The translations under genes were made by a program, and so were the position numbers. DNA of 64,000 nucleotides from Flagellimonas ochracea (GTDB lineage: Bacteria > Bacteroidota > Bacteroidia > Flavobacteriales > Flavobacteriaceae): contig NZ_JAAABI010000007.1 in NCBI RefSeq assembly GCF_009903685.1, positions 62,001-126,000 of the forward strand, given 5' to 3'. The notes beneath the pieces were generated by a model. It saw nothing but the letters and a program-made list of their open reading frames with translations, was not told the origin of the DNA and searched no databases. Below, in pieces: positions 9,971 to 19,220 of the stretch (positions are counted from its first letter, which is position 1; every line of letters begins with the position of its first letter).

Positions 9971-10780
9971 ATGAAAAAATTAATTTTAGCCATAGTCATT
10001 TTTATGGGTGTTGCAGCGTGTAAAACGAACCCCTTTACCGGTAAAAGCACGTTGAATTTTTATCCAAACAGCCAAATTTTTCCTATGGCCTTTGCCCAAT
10101 ATGATCAGTTTCTGAACGAGAATAATGTGGTAACAGGCACTTCCGAAGCACAGATGATAACCCGTGTGGGCCAACGCATTTCCTCGGCAGCTGAAAGATG
10201 GTTAAATGCGAACGGATACCCGGGATACCTGAAAGATTATAAATGGGAATATAATTTGGTTAAAGATGAAACAGTGAATGCTTGGTGCATGCCTGGTGGT
10301 AAAATTGTTTTCTACACGGGAATTTTGCCCATTACACAAAATGAAACTGGAGTAGCAGTGGTTATGGGACATGAAGTTGCCCATGCCTTGGCAGATCATG
10401 GAGCCCAGCGTATGAGTGCGGGGATGTTACAGCAAATTGGCGCCGTTGCTGGTAATGTAGCAATTCAAGATCCAGAAAAAAGAAACATGTTCAATCAAGC
10501 CTATGGTTTGGGTTCCACTGTGGGGGTAATGCTCCCGTTCAGCAGAAGCCATGAGACCGAAGCGGACCGTATTGGATTACAGATTATGGCCATTGCAGGC
10601 TATAATCCTGATGAAGCAGCAGACCTTTGGCGAAGAATGAAAGCAAAAGCAGGAGGTCAGGCCCCTCCTGAGTTTTTAAGCACACACCCTTCCAACGATA
10701 CCAGAATCAACAATCTGACAGCTTGGGCACCTGCAGCAAAGCAGGAAGCGGCCAAGTACGGGGTTACCTCATTCAAATAG
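9971..10780 (+). CDS. M48 family metalloprotease, lipoprotein
   Basis: A 269-residue zinc peptidase of the M48 (HtpX/BepA/Oma1-like) group. It starts with a lipoprotein signal ending VAAC (Cys17), so it should be anchored in the envelope facing the periplasm. The zinc motif is HEVAH (H134, E135, H138) in VVMGHEVAHALADH, and the third ligand is the Glu of SHETEADRIG. Related proteins act in quality control of outer-membrane proteins. There are no TPR repeats, unlike BepA. It sits 42 bases after the GH31 gene without an obvious terminator. Confidence 0.9.
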   Translation: MKKLILAIVIFMGVAACKTNPFTGKSTLNFYPNSQIFPMAFAQYDQFLNENNVVTGTSEAQMITRVGQRISSAAERWLNANGYPGYLKDYKWEYNLVKDETVNAWCMPGGKIVFYTGILPITQNETGVAVVMGHEVAHALADHGAQRMSAGMLQQIGAVAGNVAIQDPEKRNMFNQAYGLGSTVGVMLPFSRSHETEADRIGLQIMAIAGYNPDEAADLWRRMKAKAGGQAPPEFLSTHPSNDTRINNLTAWAPAAKQEAAKYGVTSFK

Positions 10781-10799
10781 TTTGAAAAGTATAACACAG

Positions 10800-10872
10800 A
10801 AATGTCATTTTGGGCATCTGAAGAGACCGCTTGTTACTATAAGCACTCTTTCATGAGACCAGAACGACATTT
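10800..10872. repeat. Imperfect inverted repeat between M48 and MFS genes
   Basis: AAATGTCATTTTGG at 10800-10813 and CCAGAACGACATTT at 10859-10872 form an inverted repeat with 12 of 14 positions matching; the other two are G-T wobbles in RNA. The 45 bases between carry no ORF. Flavobacterial genomes contain dispersed repeats with ends of this kind, so this may be a degenerate copy. No second copy is visible in the window. Confidence 0.4.
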
Positions 10873-10886
10873 TTTTAAGCCTATCT

Positions 10887-12212
10887 ATGACAAAAGTGCT
10901 GGCCATAAAAGGAAGTAAAAAATTATTGAATGCTTGGGCATTTTACGATTGGGCCAATTCCGTTTACAGTCTGGTAATTTCCTCCGCTATTTTCCCCATA
11001 TTTTATGGGGCTCTTTTTCGTGTGGCCGGAATTGAAAAAGTAGTCATTTTTGGCGGCGAGATAGCCAGGGCACCATTAATAAGCTATGTAACATCCTTAG
11101 CTTTTGTGTTCATTGCACTGGTCACTCCATTGGTGTCCGGCATTGCCGACTATATGGGCAATAAAAAAGTTTTCCTCAAGTTTTTTTGCTATTTGGGTGC
11201 ACTTTCCTGTATCGGACTTTATTGGTTTTCACTGGAGAATATATATTTGGGATTGACCTGTTACTTTTTTGGATTGGTTGGATTCTGGGTCAGTTTTGCC
11301 ATCAACAACTCGTATTTACCAGATATAGCCTATCCCGAGCAGCAAGATGGTATAAGTGCCAAGGGCTTTTCTTTAGGATATGTAGGAAGTGTTATTTTGT
11401 TGGTTTTTAACCTGGCCATGGTGATGCAGCCTGCCGTTTTTGGAATTACGGACAGTGGTGGTGAGGTCGCCGAAATTAAGGCGATGAAATACTCATTTAT
11501 TTCAGTAGGGGTATGGTGGATATTGTTTAGCCAGTACACTTTTGCACATCTTCCCAAGGGGAACAAAAGGCAAGGTGAGCCCACCAATATTGTCCTCAAT
11601 GGATTTAAAGAATTACAAGGTGTATGGAGGCAACTGGGAACGGAAACCCGATTGAAGCGTTTTTTGGGAGCCTTTTTTGTCTACAGTATGGCTGTACAGA
11701 CCATCATGTTGATTGCTACGTATTTTGGGGAAGAGGAAATCAGTTGGGGGTCGGACAGCGAGCGGACTACAGGACTTATCATTAGTATTTTGGTAATACA
11801 AATTGTTGCCATTTTGGGTGCAACAGTCACTGCAAGAGCTTCAAGAATTTTTGGCAACATAAGGAGTTTGATAGTAATAAACATGATTTGGGTTTTGTTG
11901 TGCATTTACGCCTATTTTCTTATTACCCCAATGGATTTTTACATAGCTGCCGGGTTGGTAGGTATTGTTATGGGTGGTATTCAGGCGCTTTCACGATCTA
12001 CTTATTCCAAGTTTTTGCCTGAAACAACAGATACGGCGTCCTTCTTTAGTTTTTATGATGTGGCCGAAAAAATAGGAATCATCATTGGAACTTTTTTGTA
12101 TGGCGCAGTGGCCCAAATAACAGGAAGTATGAGAAACAGCACTATTTTTTTGGGGCTCTTCTTTTTGGTGGGATTATTTTTGTTAACCCGTGTGAACAAG
12201 GAGAATAAATGA
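10887..12212 (+). CDS. MFS transporter, UMF1/Atg22-like family
   Basis: A 441-residue membrane protein with 11-12 hydrophobic segments. The start LLNAWAFYDWANSVYS is the signature of the UMF1 group, bacterial relatives of the yeast vacuolar effluxer Atg22. The substrate of the bacterial members is unknown; amino-acid export is the usual guess from Atg22. It is convergent with the GIN-domain gene, with a shared terminator between them. Confidence 0.85.
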   Translation: MTKVLAIKGSKKLLNAWAFYDWANSVYSLVISSAIFPIFYGALFRVAGIEKVVIFGGEIARAPLISYVTSLAFVFIALVTPLVSGIADYMGNKKVFLKFFCYLGALSCIGLYWFSLENIYLGLTCYFFGLVGFWVSFAINNSYLPDIAYPEQQDGISAKGFSLGYVGSVILLVFNLAMVMQPAVFGITDSGGEVAEIKAMKYSFISVGVWWILFSQYTFAHLPKGNKRQGEPTNIVLNGFKELQGVWRQLGTETRLKRFLGAFFVYSMAVQTIMLIATYFGEEEISWGSDSERTTGLIISILVIQIVAILGATVTARASRIFGNIRSLIVINMIWVLLCIYAYFLITPMDFYIAAGLVGIVMGGIQALSRSTYSKFLPETTDTASFFSFYDVAEKIGIIIGTFLYGAVAQITGSMRNSTIFLGLFFLVGLFLLTRVNKENK

Positions 12213-12223
12213 CCCCCAAAATA

Positions 12224-12249
12224 AAAGGCCTTGAAAATTCAAGACCTTT
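12224..12249 (+). terminator. Terminator between convergent genes
   Basis: AAAGGCCTTG at 12224-12233 pairs with CAAGACCTTT at 12240-12249, with one mismatch. A-rich and T-rich flanks let it serve both the MFS gene (plus) and the GIN-domain operon (minus). Confidence 0.6.
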
Positions 12250-12286
12250 GTTTGATTGTGTTTTTGATTGGTGATAAACTCCTGAT

Positions 12287-13012
12287 TTATCCTTTTGTGA
12301 TGTCCCCAGAACCTGAGGCTTTGGTATTTATTTTTGTTGGATTTCCCCGGTAAACGATATCTCCTGACCCGGATACCCTTGCATTTAGGGATTGATTTGC
12401 AGTGACCTTTACATCGGCTGACCCCGATATTTGAACATCAACATGTTCAGCCTCCAATTCAAAGGCCTTTACATCTCCTGAACCAGATACTTGTACATCA
12501 AGGTTGGAGGTTTTTCCCGATAGGGCAATGTCTCCAGACCCCGAGAGAGATGCACTCACTTCTTCAGCTTCTACATCAATATCAATATCTCCAGACCCTG
12601 CAATACTTACACTGAAGTCATCTGATTTTAAAGTTGTCTTGCCCACAATATCCCCAGAACCAGAGAGGGCCAAGGAGTTGATTTCTTCCACCGGAACGAT
12701 TATCAATATGGAGTTGCCCCAACTGGATGGACGAAGATTAACACCTTTTTCCTTTTTAATGTGCAGTTTTCCATCCTTCACCTCAGTTTTGATATACTCT
12801 AATAAATTGGATTCACCCTTTAGGGTAATCTCCCCTTCACGGCCTTCTACTAGCTCTACATCGAACCATCCGGCCAAACCAATGGCTTCATAATCACCCA
12901 CCGAGCGTTCTATGGTGACCACGTTCCCGTTTCCTTTTATTCTTTTGCCCCATTGTGCATTTGCTATTACTGTTAGGGACAATGCCAATCCTAGTGTGAT
13001 GATTTTTTTCAT
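12287..13012 (-). CDS. Head GIN domain protein (DUF2807)
   Basis: A 241-residue exported protein with an N-terminal signal peptide (about 1-19, ending at a typical NA/Q site). The rest is a run of beta-strand turns in which S-G-S-G-D or a close variant recurs about every 20 residues, at least seven times, as expected for a right-handed beta-solenoid (DUF2807, the GIN domain). Function is unknown. It is the last gene of a minus-strand set with an ECF sigma factor, an anti-sigma-like protein and a DUF4097 protein, and probably belongs to that envelope response. Confidence 0.85.
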   Translation of the reverse strand: MKKIITLGLALSLTVIANAQWGKRIKGNGNVVTIERSVGDYEAIGLAGWFDVELVEGREGEITLKGESNLLEYIKTEVKDGKLHIKKEKGVNLRPSSWGNSILIIVPVEEINSLALSGSGDIVGKTTLKSDDFSVSIAGSGDIDIDVEAEEVSASLSGSGDIALSGKTSNLDVQVSGSGDVKAFELEAEHVDVQISGSADVKVTANQSLNARVSGSGDIVYRGNPTKINTKASGSGDITKG

Positions 13013-13046
13013 GATTGTGTTTTAGAATAGTTTTTTGATTTGATTT

Positions 13047-14138
13047 TTAGTTTTGATTAAAGGTTATTCCACCATAGTCGCTGGTAATGCTGACCATGTT
13101 CCCTGAATTTTCACTTCCATAGTAACCCTTATAGTATCTTTCATTTGATTTTTCCTTGCTTACATTTATTTCAAAAGCATCTTTTCCGCTAACTCCTGCA
13201 TAATCTGTTGAGATTTCAAAATCAAAATGGTACTGTGGGTTATACCCGATTTTGATTCCCGTATAGTCACTTTTAATGGTAATATCACCAGCATCTTGTG
13301 CCATTTCCTCAATTTTTAAGGACCCATAATCCGAGGTAATGTTTACATTGCCATGAATAGTTCCCAGCTTTACCCCGATGTAATCGCCGACACCATCGGC
13401 ATTGTGCAATTCATGAACCTCGAGAGAGCCATAGTCGCTTGAATATTCCAAATCTTCCATCTTATTGATAACCGCGTTGGTATAGTCCGCTTTTATCGCC
13501 AGATTTCCTGCTTTTTCAATAGTAAAACCCGAATAGTCGGCTATTATTTCTGCACTATTTACAAAACCAAAGCTCGATCTTGATGTATAGTCAAAACGGA
13601 GTTCATTATTTCTGCCACGTAGCTCACCAATATCAATTTTCCCGTAATCACAATTGATTTTGGCATGACCATCAATGCGGTCTAGATAGATGTTACCGTA
13701 ATCGTTATTAAGGTTTATATTATTTTTTACGGGTAGTTTTATGGTATAATTCACCTGTACACTTACCCTTTTTCTGCCTCCCCACCAGCCCCAGCGGTTG
13801 TTTCTGTCTCCAAAAATAGTTCTTGCAAAGACCAAATTGGGATTGTGTTCGAAATCAACATCGATTTCATTCAGTCTTTCCTGGACCTTTTCCTCGTTGT
13901 TGCCGTTGGTTTTGATGTGCACCTCTAACACCACTCTGTCTTCATTCCAAGAAGTGATGTTCAGGTTTCCGTAGCTGTTCTTTACTTTAAAAAGCGCGTT
14001 TGAATTTACCTTGAACTCCTTTTTAATTGTTTTTTCCTTGGTATATCTACCTTTCCATTTGTCCATGTTCGCAGATAGGAACAATGGAATCAGCATGAAT
14101 GTCCAGAGGCTGCTCTTATATAGTAATGTTTTCATCAT
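13047..14138 (-). CDS. DUF4097-type beta-repeat exported protein
   Basis: About 363 residues. I chose the ATG at 14138 (MMKTLLYKSSLWTFMLIP) because it gives a clean signal peptide; an earlier in-frame start at 14168 adds only a polar stretch inside the upstream gene. The mature part has repeated DYG or DYxG turns (NDYGNIYL, CDYGKIDI, SSDYGSLEV, TSDYGSLKI, TSDYGGITF) about 20-25 residues apart, the adhesin-like solenoid of DUF4097. It overlaps the 3' end of the anti-sigma-like gene by about 20 bases and lies 34 bases before the GIN-domain gene, so all are likely cotranscribed. Function is unknown. Confidence 0.82.
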   Translation of the reverse strand: MMKTLLYKSSLWTFMLIPLFLSANMDKWKGRYTKEKTIKKEFKVNSNALFKVKNSYGNLNITSWNEDRVVLEVHIKTNGNNEEKVQERLNEIDVDFEHNPNLVFARTIFGDRNNRWGWWGGRKRVSVQVNYTIKLPVKNNINLNNDYGNIYLDRIDGHAKINCDYGKIDIGELRGRNNELRFDYTSRSSFGFVNSAEIIADYSGFTIEKAGNLAIKADYTNAVINKMEDLEYSSDYGSLEVHELHNADGVGDYIGVKLGTIHGNVNITSDYGSLKIEEMAQDAGDITIKSDYTGIKIGYNPQYHFDFEISTDYAGVSGKDAFEINVSKEKSNERYYKGYYGSENSGNMVSITSDYGGITFNQN

Positions 14139-14685
14139 CGTAAGAATTAAAGTTTTTAATGTTTTCAATATTGCCCAACACTTCTTTGAGCAGATCTATT
14201 CTTATTTGGAAATTATTGATCATGGCATTGAGAATAATTTTGCTGTCGCCACCATTTACAAGGTCTTGCTCCAATTTTTTATAGTCCTCTTCCAGATGTT
14301 CCAATTGCATCAGTGTGTCGTCCACCAATTGTGCGGTCTGGGGTGTTTTTTCATCCTTTAAAAGCTGCACTTGCTCTTCTATCAAACTTGCGAAGTAAAA
14401 CTCGGTATCGGATACCTCGGGCGCTATTTTTACCACCTGTTGCTTGATATTGGGTTCGATATTGAACACCTGTAGGCCCAATATGGCAATAAGTGCTAAG
14501 GATGCTGCTATGGACAACGATTTCCACCAAGTATTTTTTCTACTACGTAGCGGAATGGCCCCTTTATGTTTCTGCAGTTTTTCCATAAACCGCTCGCTGT
14601 GTCCTGTCACCGGTTCTTCAAAATCAATCTGCCCTTGCAGACGTTCAAAAAGTTGTTCAATATTGTCCTTTTCCATATTCATCAT
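14116..14685 (-). CDS. Membrane anti-sigma-factor-like protein
   Basis: A protein of about 189 residues with one transmembrane segment near residues 60-80 (SIAASLALIAILGL), a cytoplasmic N-terminal part and an acidic helical C-terminal part. The topology and position match anti-sigma factors of ECF sigma factors, although I see no zinc-binding HxxxCxxC motif. The start ATG at 14685 shares one base with the sigma factor stop (TGATG), a strong sign of coupled translation. The role is inferred from gene order. Confidence 0.7.
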   Translation of the reverse strand: MMNMEKDNIEQLFERLQGQIDFEEPVTGHSERFMEKLQKHKGAIPLRSRKNTWWKSLSIAASLALIAILGLQVFNIEPNIKQQVVKIAPEVSDTEFYFASLIEEQVQLLKDEKTPQTAQLVDDTLMQLEHLEEDYKKLEQDLVNGGDSKIILNAMINNFQIRIDLLKEVLGNIENIKNFNSYDDENITI

Positions 14686-15242
14686 CAAGCATTTACGGTC
14701 AATTTTTTCCTTAAGCTTTGTTTCGCTCTCGAAATTGTAGTTCTACAATTAGCATAGCTAATGTTCATTATTTCACTTATTTCTTCGTAGTCGTACCCTT
14801 CTATTAAATGTAAGGTCAAAGAAACTCTGTAATTATCCTTCAAACTTTTCATGGTTTCCATCACTTTTTGAGCCTTCAGTTCCGTAAAACCACTGTTATT
14901 GGGCGTAACCGCTTCATTATCTTCGACCTTGTACATTATCTCGTTCAAATCCACTGCTCTGTTCTTTTGTTGTTTTTTGTAGTGATGGATGCTATTGTTG
15001 ATTACGATTCGCTTTAACCAGGCCCCGAAGGCTACCTCCCTTTTAAATGTGTGCAACTTTGTGAAAGCGTTCAAAAAGGATTCCTGCATTACGTCTTCCG
15101 CTTCTGCTGGGTTTTTTACGATTCTATAGGCAACATTGTACATAGCTTTGTAATAGCGGTTATAAACTTCCATTTGCGCACTTTGCTTTCCTTCGCGACA
15201 TAAGTCGAGCAACGTATCAATATGTTCATTTTGGTGGCTCAA
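14685..15242 (-). CDS. ECF RNA polymerase sigma factor
   Basis: A 185-residue sigma-70 family protein. Region 2 is clear (YNVAYRIVKNPAEAEDVMQ and ESFLNAFTKL), and region 4 has a helix-turn-helix ending EEISEIMNISYANCRTTISR. It lacks regions 1 and 3, as in the ECF class. It is first in an operon with a membrane anti-sigma-like protein and two beta-solenoid envelope proteins, so it probably responds to an envelope signal and may activate its own operon (see the site at 15261-15290). Confidence 0.93.
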   Translation of the reverse strand: MSHQNEHIDTLLDLCREGKQSAQMEVYNRYYKAMYNVAYRIVKNPAEAEDVMQESFLNAFTKLHTFKREVAFGAWLKRIVINNSIHHYKKQQKNRAVDLNEIMYKVEDNEAVTPNNSGFTELKAQKVMETMKSLKDNYRVSLTLHLIEGYDYEEISEIMNISYANCRTTISRAKQSLRKKLTVNA

Positions 15243-15260
15243 AAAATGAATGGTTTGTCT

Positions 15261-15290
15261 TATAGAGGTATGAATTTATCAATTGTTACA
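15261..15290 (-). promoter_or_regulatory. Possible ECF-type autoregulatory promoter
   Basis: On the minus strand TGTAAC (15285-15290), a 16-base spacer and CCTCTATA (15261-15268) stand just upstream of the sigma factor gene. A TGTAAC box followed by a CGTCTA-like box is what I remember in front of several flavobacterial ECF operons. The spacing fits an ECF promoter, but this is one site judged by eye. Confidence 0.35.
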
Positions 15291-15422
15291 CTTATTTGTA
15301 AAAAAATAAATTTTAATGGCATGGGAATTGCCATCTATGTGTAGTAAATGAGCTTTGAATCTAGTAATTCTGTTGATTTTCAGAAGATTGTTTAGGTTCG
15401 AAAGACTAACAACAGAAGTGAA

Positions 15423-15444
15423 ATTTTGTCCTTTATGACAAAAT
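15423..15444 (+). promoter_or_regulatory. Inverted repeat in the lon leader/promoter region
   Basis: ATTTTGTC at 15423-15430 and GACAAAAT at 15437-15444 form a perfect 8-bp inverted repeat with a 6-base spacer, ending 15 bases before the lon start. It could be an operator for a dimeric regulator or a hairpin in the 5' leader. There is no T-run, so it is not a terminator. Confidence 0.4.
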
Positions 15445-15459
15445 GACCGAAAAGATGAT

Positions 15460-17910
15460 ATGGGAGAAATGAAAATTTCAAATTTTGACAATATAGAATT
15501 ACAAGGGCTGGACCAAGATGCAGAACTGATACCGTTGCTGACTCCTGAGGATGAGGAACAGATGAACCAGGAAGATCTTCCAGAAGTGCTTCCCATTTTA
15601 CCCCTGCGGAATACGGTACTTTTTCCTGGCGTTGTAATTCCGATTACAGCTGGTCGAGATAAGTCCATAAACCTCATTAAAGATGCCAATAATGGCTCCA
15701 AGACCATTGGTGTGGTGGCCCAAAAGGACGAAGAAACTGAAAACCCCGGGGTTGAGGATATTAACACCATGGGTACAGTGGCCAGAATCTTACGGGTATT
15801 ACAAATGCCCGACGGAAATACCACAGTGATAATTCAGGGAAAAAAACGCTTTCAAATAGAGAGCATCCTAACAGAAAAACCCTATTTGACCGCAAAGGTT
15901 GCAGAGGCGGAAGAGGTACGTCCTGAAACCAACAACAAGGAATTTGAGGCCATAATCGATTCCATAAAGGAGTTGGCCTTTAAAATTATAAAGGACAACC
16001 CAAACATTCCCAGTGAGGCCACTTTTGCTATCAAGAATATCCAGAGCAACTCGTTCTTGATAAACTTCGTTTCTTCAAACCTAAATCTGAATGTAGCTGA
16101 AAAACAAAAGCTGCTGGAAATTCCAAATTTGCAGGAACGGGCACTTACCACTTTGAAATATATGAATATGGAGCTTCAAAAATTGGAGCTACGAAACGAT
16201 ATTCAGTCCAAGGTGCGGAGTGATATGGATCAGCAACAGCGCGAATATTTCCTGCATCAACAGATGAAGACCATCCAAGAAGAGTTGGGCGGAATGTCGT
16301 ACGAGCAAGAGGTAGATGAAATGCGGGGCAAGGCAAAAGACAAAAAGTGGTCCAAAAAAGTTGAAGAGCACTTTGAACGCGAGCTTGGGAAAATGCAGCG
16401 AATGAATCCCCAAGTTGCCGAATATTCCATTCAGCGCAACTATCTGGATTTGATTTTGGACCTGCCATGGAATGAGTATTCAGTGGACAAGTTCGACCTT
16501 AAACGTGCCCAACAAATATTGGATAGAGATCATTACGGTCTAGAAGATGTTAAGCGGAGAATTATTGAATATTTGGCCGTTTTGAAGCTAAGGAACGACA
16601 TGAAGTCGCCAATACTTTGTTTATATGGACCTCCAGGGGTGGGTAAAACTTCCTTGGGGAAATCCGTTGCCGAAGCCTTGGGTAGGGAATATGTTCGCAT
16701 GTCGTTAGGTGGCCTCCGTGATGAAGCCGAGATTAGGGGACACCGAAAAACCTATATCGGGGCAATGCCAGGTCGAATAATACAAAGTATAAAAAAGGCG
16801 GGGACATCCAACCCGGTTTTTATTTTGGATGAGATTGATAAACTTTCCAGCAGTCATCAAGGGGACCCCTCTTCTGCCATGTTGGAGGTTTTGGACCCTG
16901 AACAGAACAATGATTTTCATGACAACTTCTTGGAAATGGGGTACGACCTTTCCAAAGTCATGTTTATTGCCACTGCGAATAGTCTGTCCACCATTCAACC
17001 TGCATTGCGGGATCGAATGGAGATCATCAATGTTACCGGATATACCATTGAGGAAAAAGTGGAGATTGCCAAGCGACATTTGTTGCCAAAGCAATTGAAG
17101 GAACATGGTCTTTCAACCAAGGATTTGAAAATTGGCAAACGACAATTGGAAAAAATAGTGGAAGGGTATACTCGTGAATCAGGGGTAAGGGGATTGGATA
17201 AACAGTTGGCCAAAATGGTACGCTATGCTGCCAAGTCCATTGCCATTGAAGAGAAGTATAATATTAAGGTCGCTAATGAAGATGTAGAAAAAATACTGGG
17301 TCCAGCACGCTTGGAACGTGATAAATATGAGAACAACGAAGTGGCCGGAGTGGTGACAGGACTGGCATGGACAAGTGTTGGAGGGGATATACTTTTTATT
17401 GAATCAATACTGTCCAAAGGAAAAGGAAACCTGAACATTACAGGAAACCTGGGCAAGGTAATGAAGGAATCTGCAACCATTGCCATGGAATATATCAAAT
17501 CCAATGCAGAGACATTTGGTATAGATGCCGATGTGTTTGAGAAATACAATGTACATATCCACGTTCCGGAAGGAGCCACTCCGAAAGATGGTCCAAGCGC
17601 GGGTATTACCATGCTGACCTCGCTGGTGTCGCTGTTCACACAGAAGAAAGTAAAGAAAAGTTTAGCAATGACCGGAGAGATCACCTTGCGTGGCAAAGTG
17701 TTGCCTGTAGGCGGTATCAAAGAGAAAATACTGGCTGCAAAAAGGGCCAGGATAAAAGAAATAATCCTTTGTGAAGACAACAGAAGGGATATTGAGGAAA
17801 TTAAGGAAGAATACCTAAAAGGACTTACTTTCCATTATGTGACCGATATGAGCGAAGTGGTGGATATCGCCATAACAGATCGAAGGGTTAAAAATGCCAA
17901 GGAGCTGTAA
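15460..17910 (+). CDS. lon: Endopeptidase La (Lon protease)
   Basis: ATP-dependent protease that degrades misfolded and some regulatory proteins in the cytoplasm. It has 816 residues: an N-terminal substrate domain (about 40-240), a coiled-coil linker, an AAA+ module with Walker A GPPGVGKT (390-397) and Walker B FILDEIDK, and a C-terminal Ser-Lys protease domain with Ser713 (PKDGPSAGI) and Lys756 ([13 protein letters not shown]). Met4 (15469) is an alternative start. It is divergent from the ECF sigma operon and 45 bases ahead of cmk. Confidence 0.97.
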   Translation: MGEMKISNFDNIELQGLDQDAELIPLLTPEDEEQMNQEDLPEVLPILPLRNTVLFPGVVIPITAGRDKSINLIKDANNGSKTIGVVAQKDEETENPGVEDINTMGTVARILRVLQMPDGNTTVIIQGKKRFQIESILTEKPYLTAKVAEAEEVRPETNNKEFEAIIDSIKELAFKIIKDNPNIPSEATFAIKNIQSNSFLINFVSSNLNLNVAEKQKLLEIPNLQERALTTLKYMNMELQKLELRNDIQSKVRSDMDQQQREYFLHQQMKTIQEELGGMSYEQEVDEMRGKAKDKKWSKKVEEHFERELGKMQRMNPQVAEYSIQRNYLDLILDLPWNEYSVDKFDLKRAQQILDRDHYGLEDVKRRIIEYLAVLKLRNDMKSPILCLYGPPGVGKTSLGKSVAEALGREYVRMSLGGLRDEAEIRGHRKTYIGAMPGRIIQSIKKAGTSNPVFILDEIDKLSSSHQGDPSSAMLEVLDPEQNNDFHDNFLEMGYDLSKVMFIATANSLSTIQPALRDRMEIINVTGYTIEEKVEIAKRHLLPKQLKEHGLSTKDLKIGKRQLEKIVEGYTRESGVRGLDKQLAKMVRYAAKSIAIEEKYNIKVANEDVEKILGPARLERDKYENNEVAGVVTGLAWTSVGGDILFIESILSKGKGNLNITGNLGKVMKESATIAMEYIKSNAETFGIDADVFEKYNVHIHVPEGATPKDGPSAGITMLTSLVSLFTQKKVKKSLAMTGEITLRGKVLPVGGIKEKILAAKRARIKEIILCEDNRRDIEEIKEEYLKGLTFHYVTDMSEVVDIAITDRRVKNAKEL

Positions 17911-17955
17911 TACAAATTGATGAATAGTTACTCCTTTTCTCCCTATTTTTAACCA

Positions 17956-18648
17956 ATGGGAAAGATAACAATAGCCATAGATGGGTATTCCTCCACCGGA
18001 AAAAGCACAATAGCCAAACAGTTGGCGACTGCATTGGGCTATGTATATGTGGATACGGGGGCCATGTACCGTGCAGTCACCCATTATGCAATAGATCAAG
18101 GCTTTACTGACCACAATGTTGATGCCCCAGCTTTGATAGCCCATTTACCCAAAATCAATCTCGAGTTCGTACCCAATCCGACCACCGGCCGTTCAGATAT
18201 GTATTTGAATGGCAAAAATGTGGAAAAGGAAATCAGGACCATGAAGGTTTCCAGGCAGGTAAGCAAGGTTGCCGCAATAACGGAGGTCCGCGAAAAGTTG
18301 GTGCAAATGCAACAGCAAATGGGAAAGGACAAAGGTGTGGTCATGGATGGGAGGGATATTGGCACGGTGGTCTTCCCAGATGCGGAATTAAAACTGTTTA
18401 TGACGGCTTCCGCTGAAACAAGGGCGGCCAGACGTTACAAAGAATTGTTGGGAAGAGGGGAACAGGTTACCTATGAAGAAGTGCTAAAAAATGTAAGGGA
18501 ACGGGACCGGATAGATTCCACCCGTGAGGTTTCACCACTACGAAAAGCAGTAGATGCCATTGAACTGGACAACAGCGATATGGGATTACAAGAGCAGTAT
18601 AATAGAGTACATGGATATGCACTCCGGTTAATCCAAAAACAAAAATAA
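17956..18648 (+). CDS. cmk: Cytidylate kinase
   Basis: Phosphorylates CMP and dCMP to the diphosphates with ATP. The 230-residue protein has the P-loop GYSSTGKST near the N-terminus, the conserved VDTGAMYRA motif (NMP-binding) and the MDGRDIGTVVFPDA segment. It is complete and of normal length. It sits between lon and a strong terminator, and rpsA, its usual partner in many bacteria, lies about 0.7 kb further on, separated by one minus-strand gene. Confidence 0.95.
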   Translation: MGKITIAIDGYSSTGKSTIAKQLATALGYVYVDTGAMYRAVTHYAIDQGFTDHNVDAPALIAHLPKINLEFVPNPTTGRSDMYLNGKNVEKEIRTMKVSRQVSKVAAITEVREKLVQMQQQMGKDKGVVMDGRDIGTVVFPDAELKLFMTASAETRAARRYKELLGRGEQVTYEEVLKNVRERDRIDSTREVSPLRKAVDAIELDNSDMGLQEQYNRVHGYALRLIQKQK

Positions 18649-18671
18649 AAGGCGTCCATGAGACGCCTTTT
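18647..18671 (+). terminator. Bidirectional terminator after cmk
   Basis: AAAAGGCGTC at 18647-18656 pairs perfectly with GACGCCTTTT at 18662-18671 around a 5-base loop. A-runs and T-runs on both sides let it stop cmk (plus) and the Kbp-like gene (minus). Confidence 0.85.
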
Positions 18672-18691
18672 TAATTTAAGAAATTTGTCTG

Positions 18692-19072
18692 TTATAGATT
18701 TGGAATAACCAAAACCTGGTCGGGATGGATCAAATCCGGGTTTTTAAGGATGTTCGTGTTGGCTTCAAAAATTTTATTGTACTTCATAGCATCGCCATAA
18801 TAGTGTTTGGCAATTTTGCTTAGGGATTCTCCACTTTTAACAGTATGTCTGTGGTATACCGAATCATCTTCAACACCAATGTTCGCCTTAATGTCAGATG
18901 GGCTTTCACCACCAATTTCCTTGATTTTGTCCCATATCAAGTTTTTCTCGTACTGGGTACCTGCGGTCCCCTTTATTTTTAGTACGCCACCTTCCTCACT
19001 TACATCCCCATCTTTGATGCTTAATTTTTCACCTAAATCCAAAACAGGTTGATATTTTGCTTTTACACTCAT
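18692..19072 (-). CDS. Kbp/YgaU-like BON-LysM protein
   Basis: A 126-residue protein with a BON-like domain (about 15-65) and a C-terminal LysM domain (about 74-124). The LysM part ([39 protein letters not shown]) matches E. coli Kbp (YgaU), a small potassium-binding protein, almost motif for motif. There is no signal peptide, as in Kbp, so a cytoplasmic role is more likely than cell-wall binding. Potassium binding here is inferred from that similarity. It is monocistronic. Confidence 0.85.
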   Translation of the reverse strand: MSVKAKYQPVLDLGEKLSIKDGDVSEEGGVLKIKGTAGTQYEKNLIWDKIKEIGGESPSDIKANIGVEDDSVYHRHTVKSGESLSKIAKHYYGDAMKYNKIFEANTNILKNPDLIHPDQVLVIPNL

Positions 19073-19183
19073 ACTCGTATTTTTTAGTTAATAATTAGAA
19101 TTTTCAATATAGGTATTATCAACATATTTTGCCATTAAATTTCGGTTATACTTTCACATTCTCCAAAGCTATGCTCCTTAAGC

Positions 19184-19214
19184 TTTGCGAAACAAGAATT
19201 TAGTTGTATTTTTG
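19184..19214 (+). promoter_or_regulatory. Primary-sigma promoter of rpsA
   Basis: TTTG at 19184-19187, 19 bases, then TATTTTTG at 19207-19214 match the Bacteroidota consensus TTTG-N19-21-TAnnTTTG exactly. Transcription should begin near 19220, giving a 5' leader of about 110 bases before rpsA. Confidence 0.75.
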
Positions 19215-19220
19215 CACTCC

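Noticed and set aside
12287-13012. Regular short repeats that could suggest a CRISPR or tandem repeat array
   Set aside because: The periodicity is the SGSGD turn of a beta-solenoid protein. Unit DNA sequences vary and there are no unique spacers.
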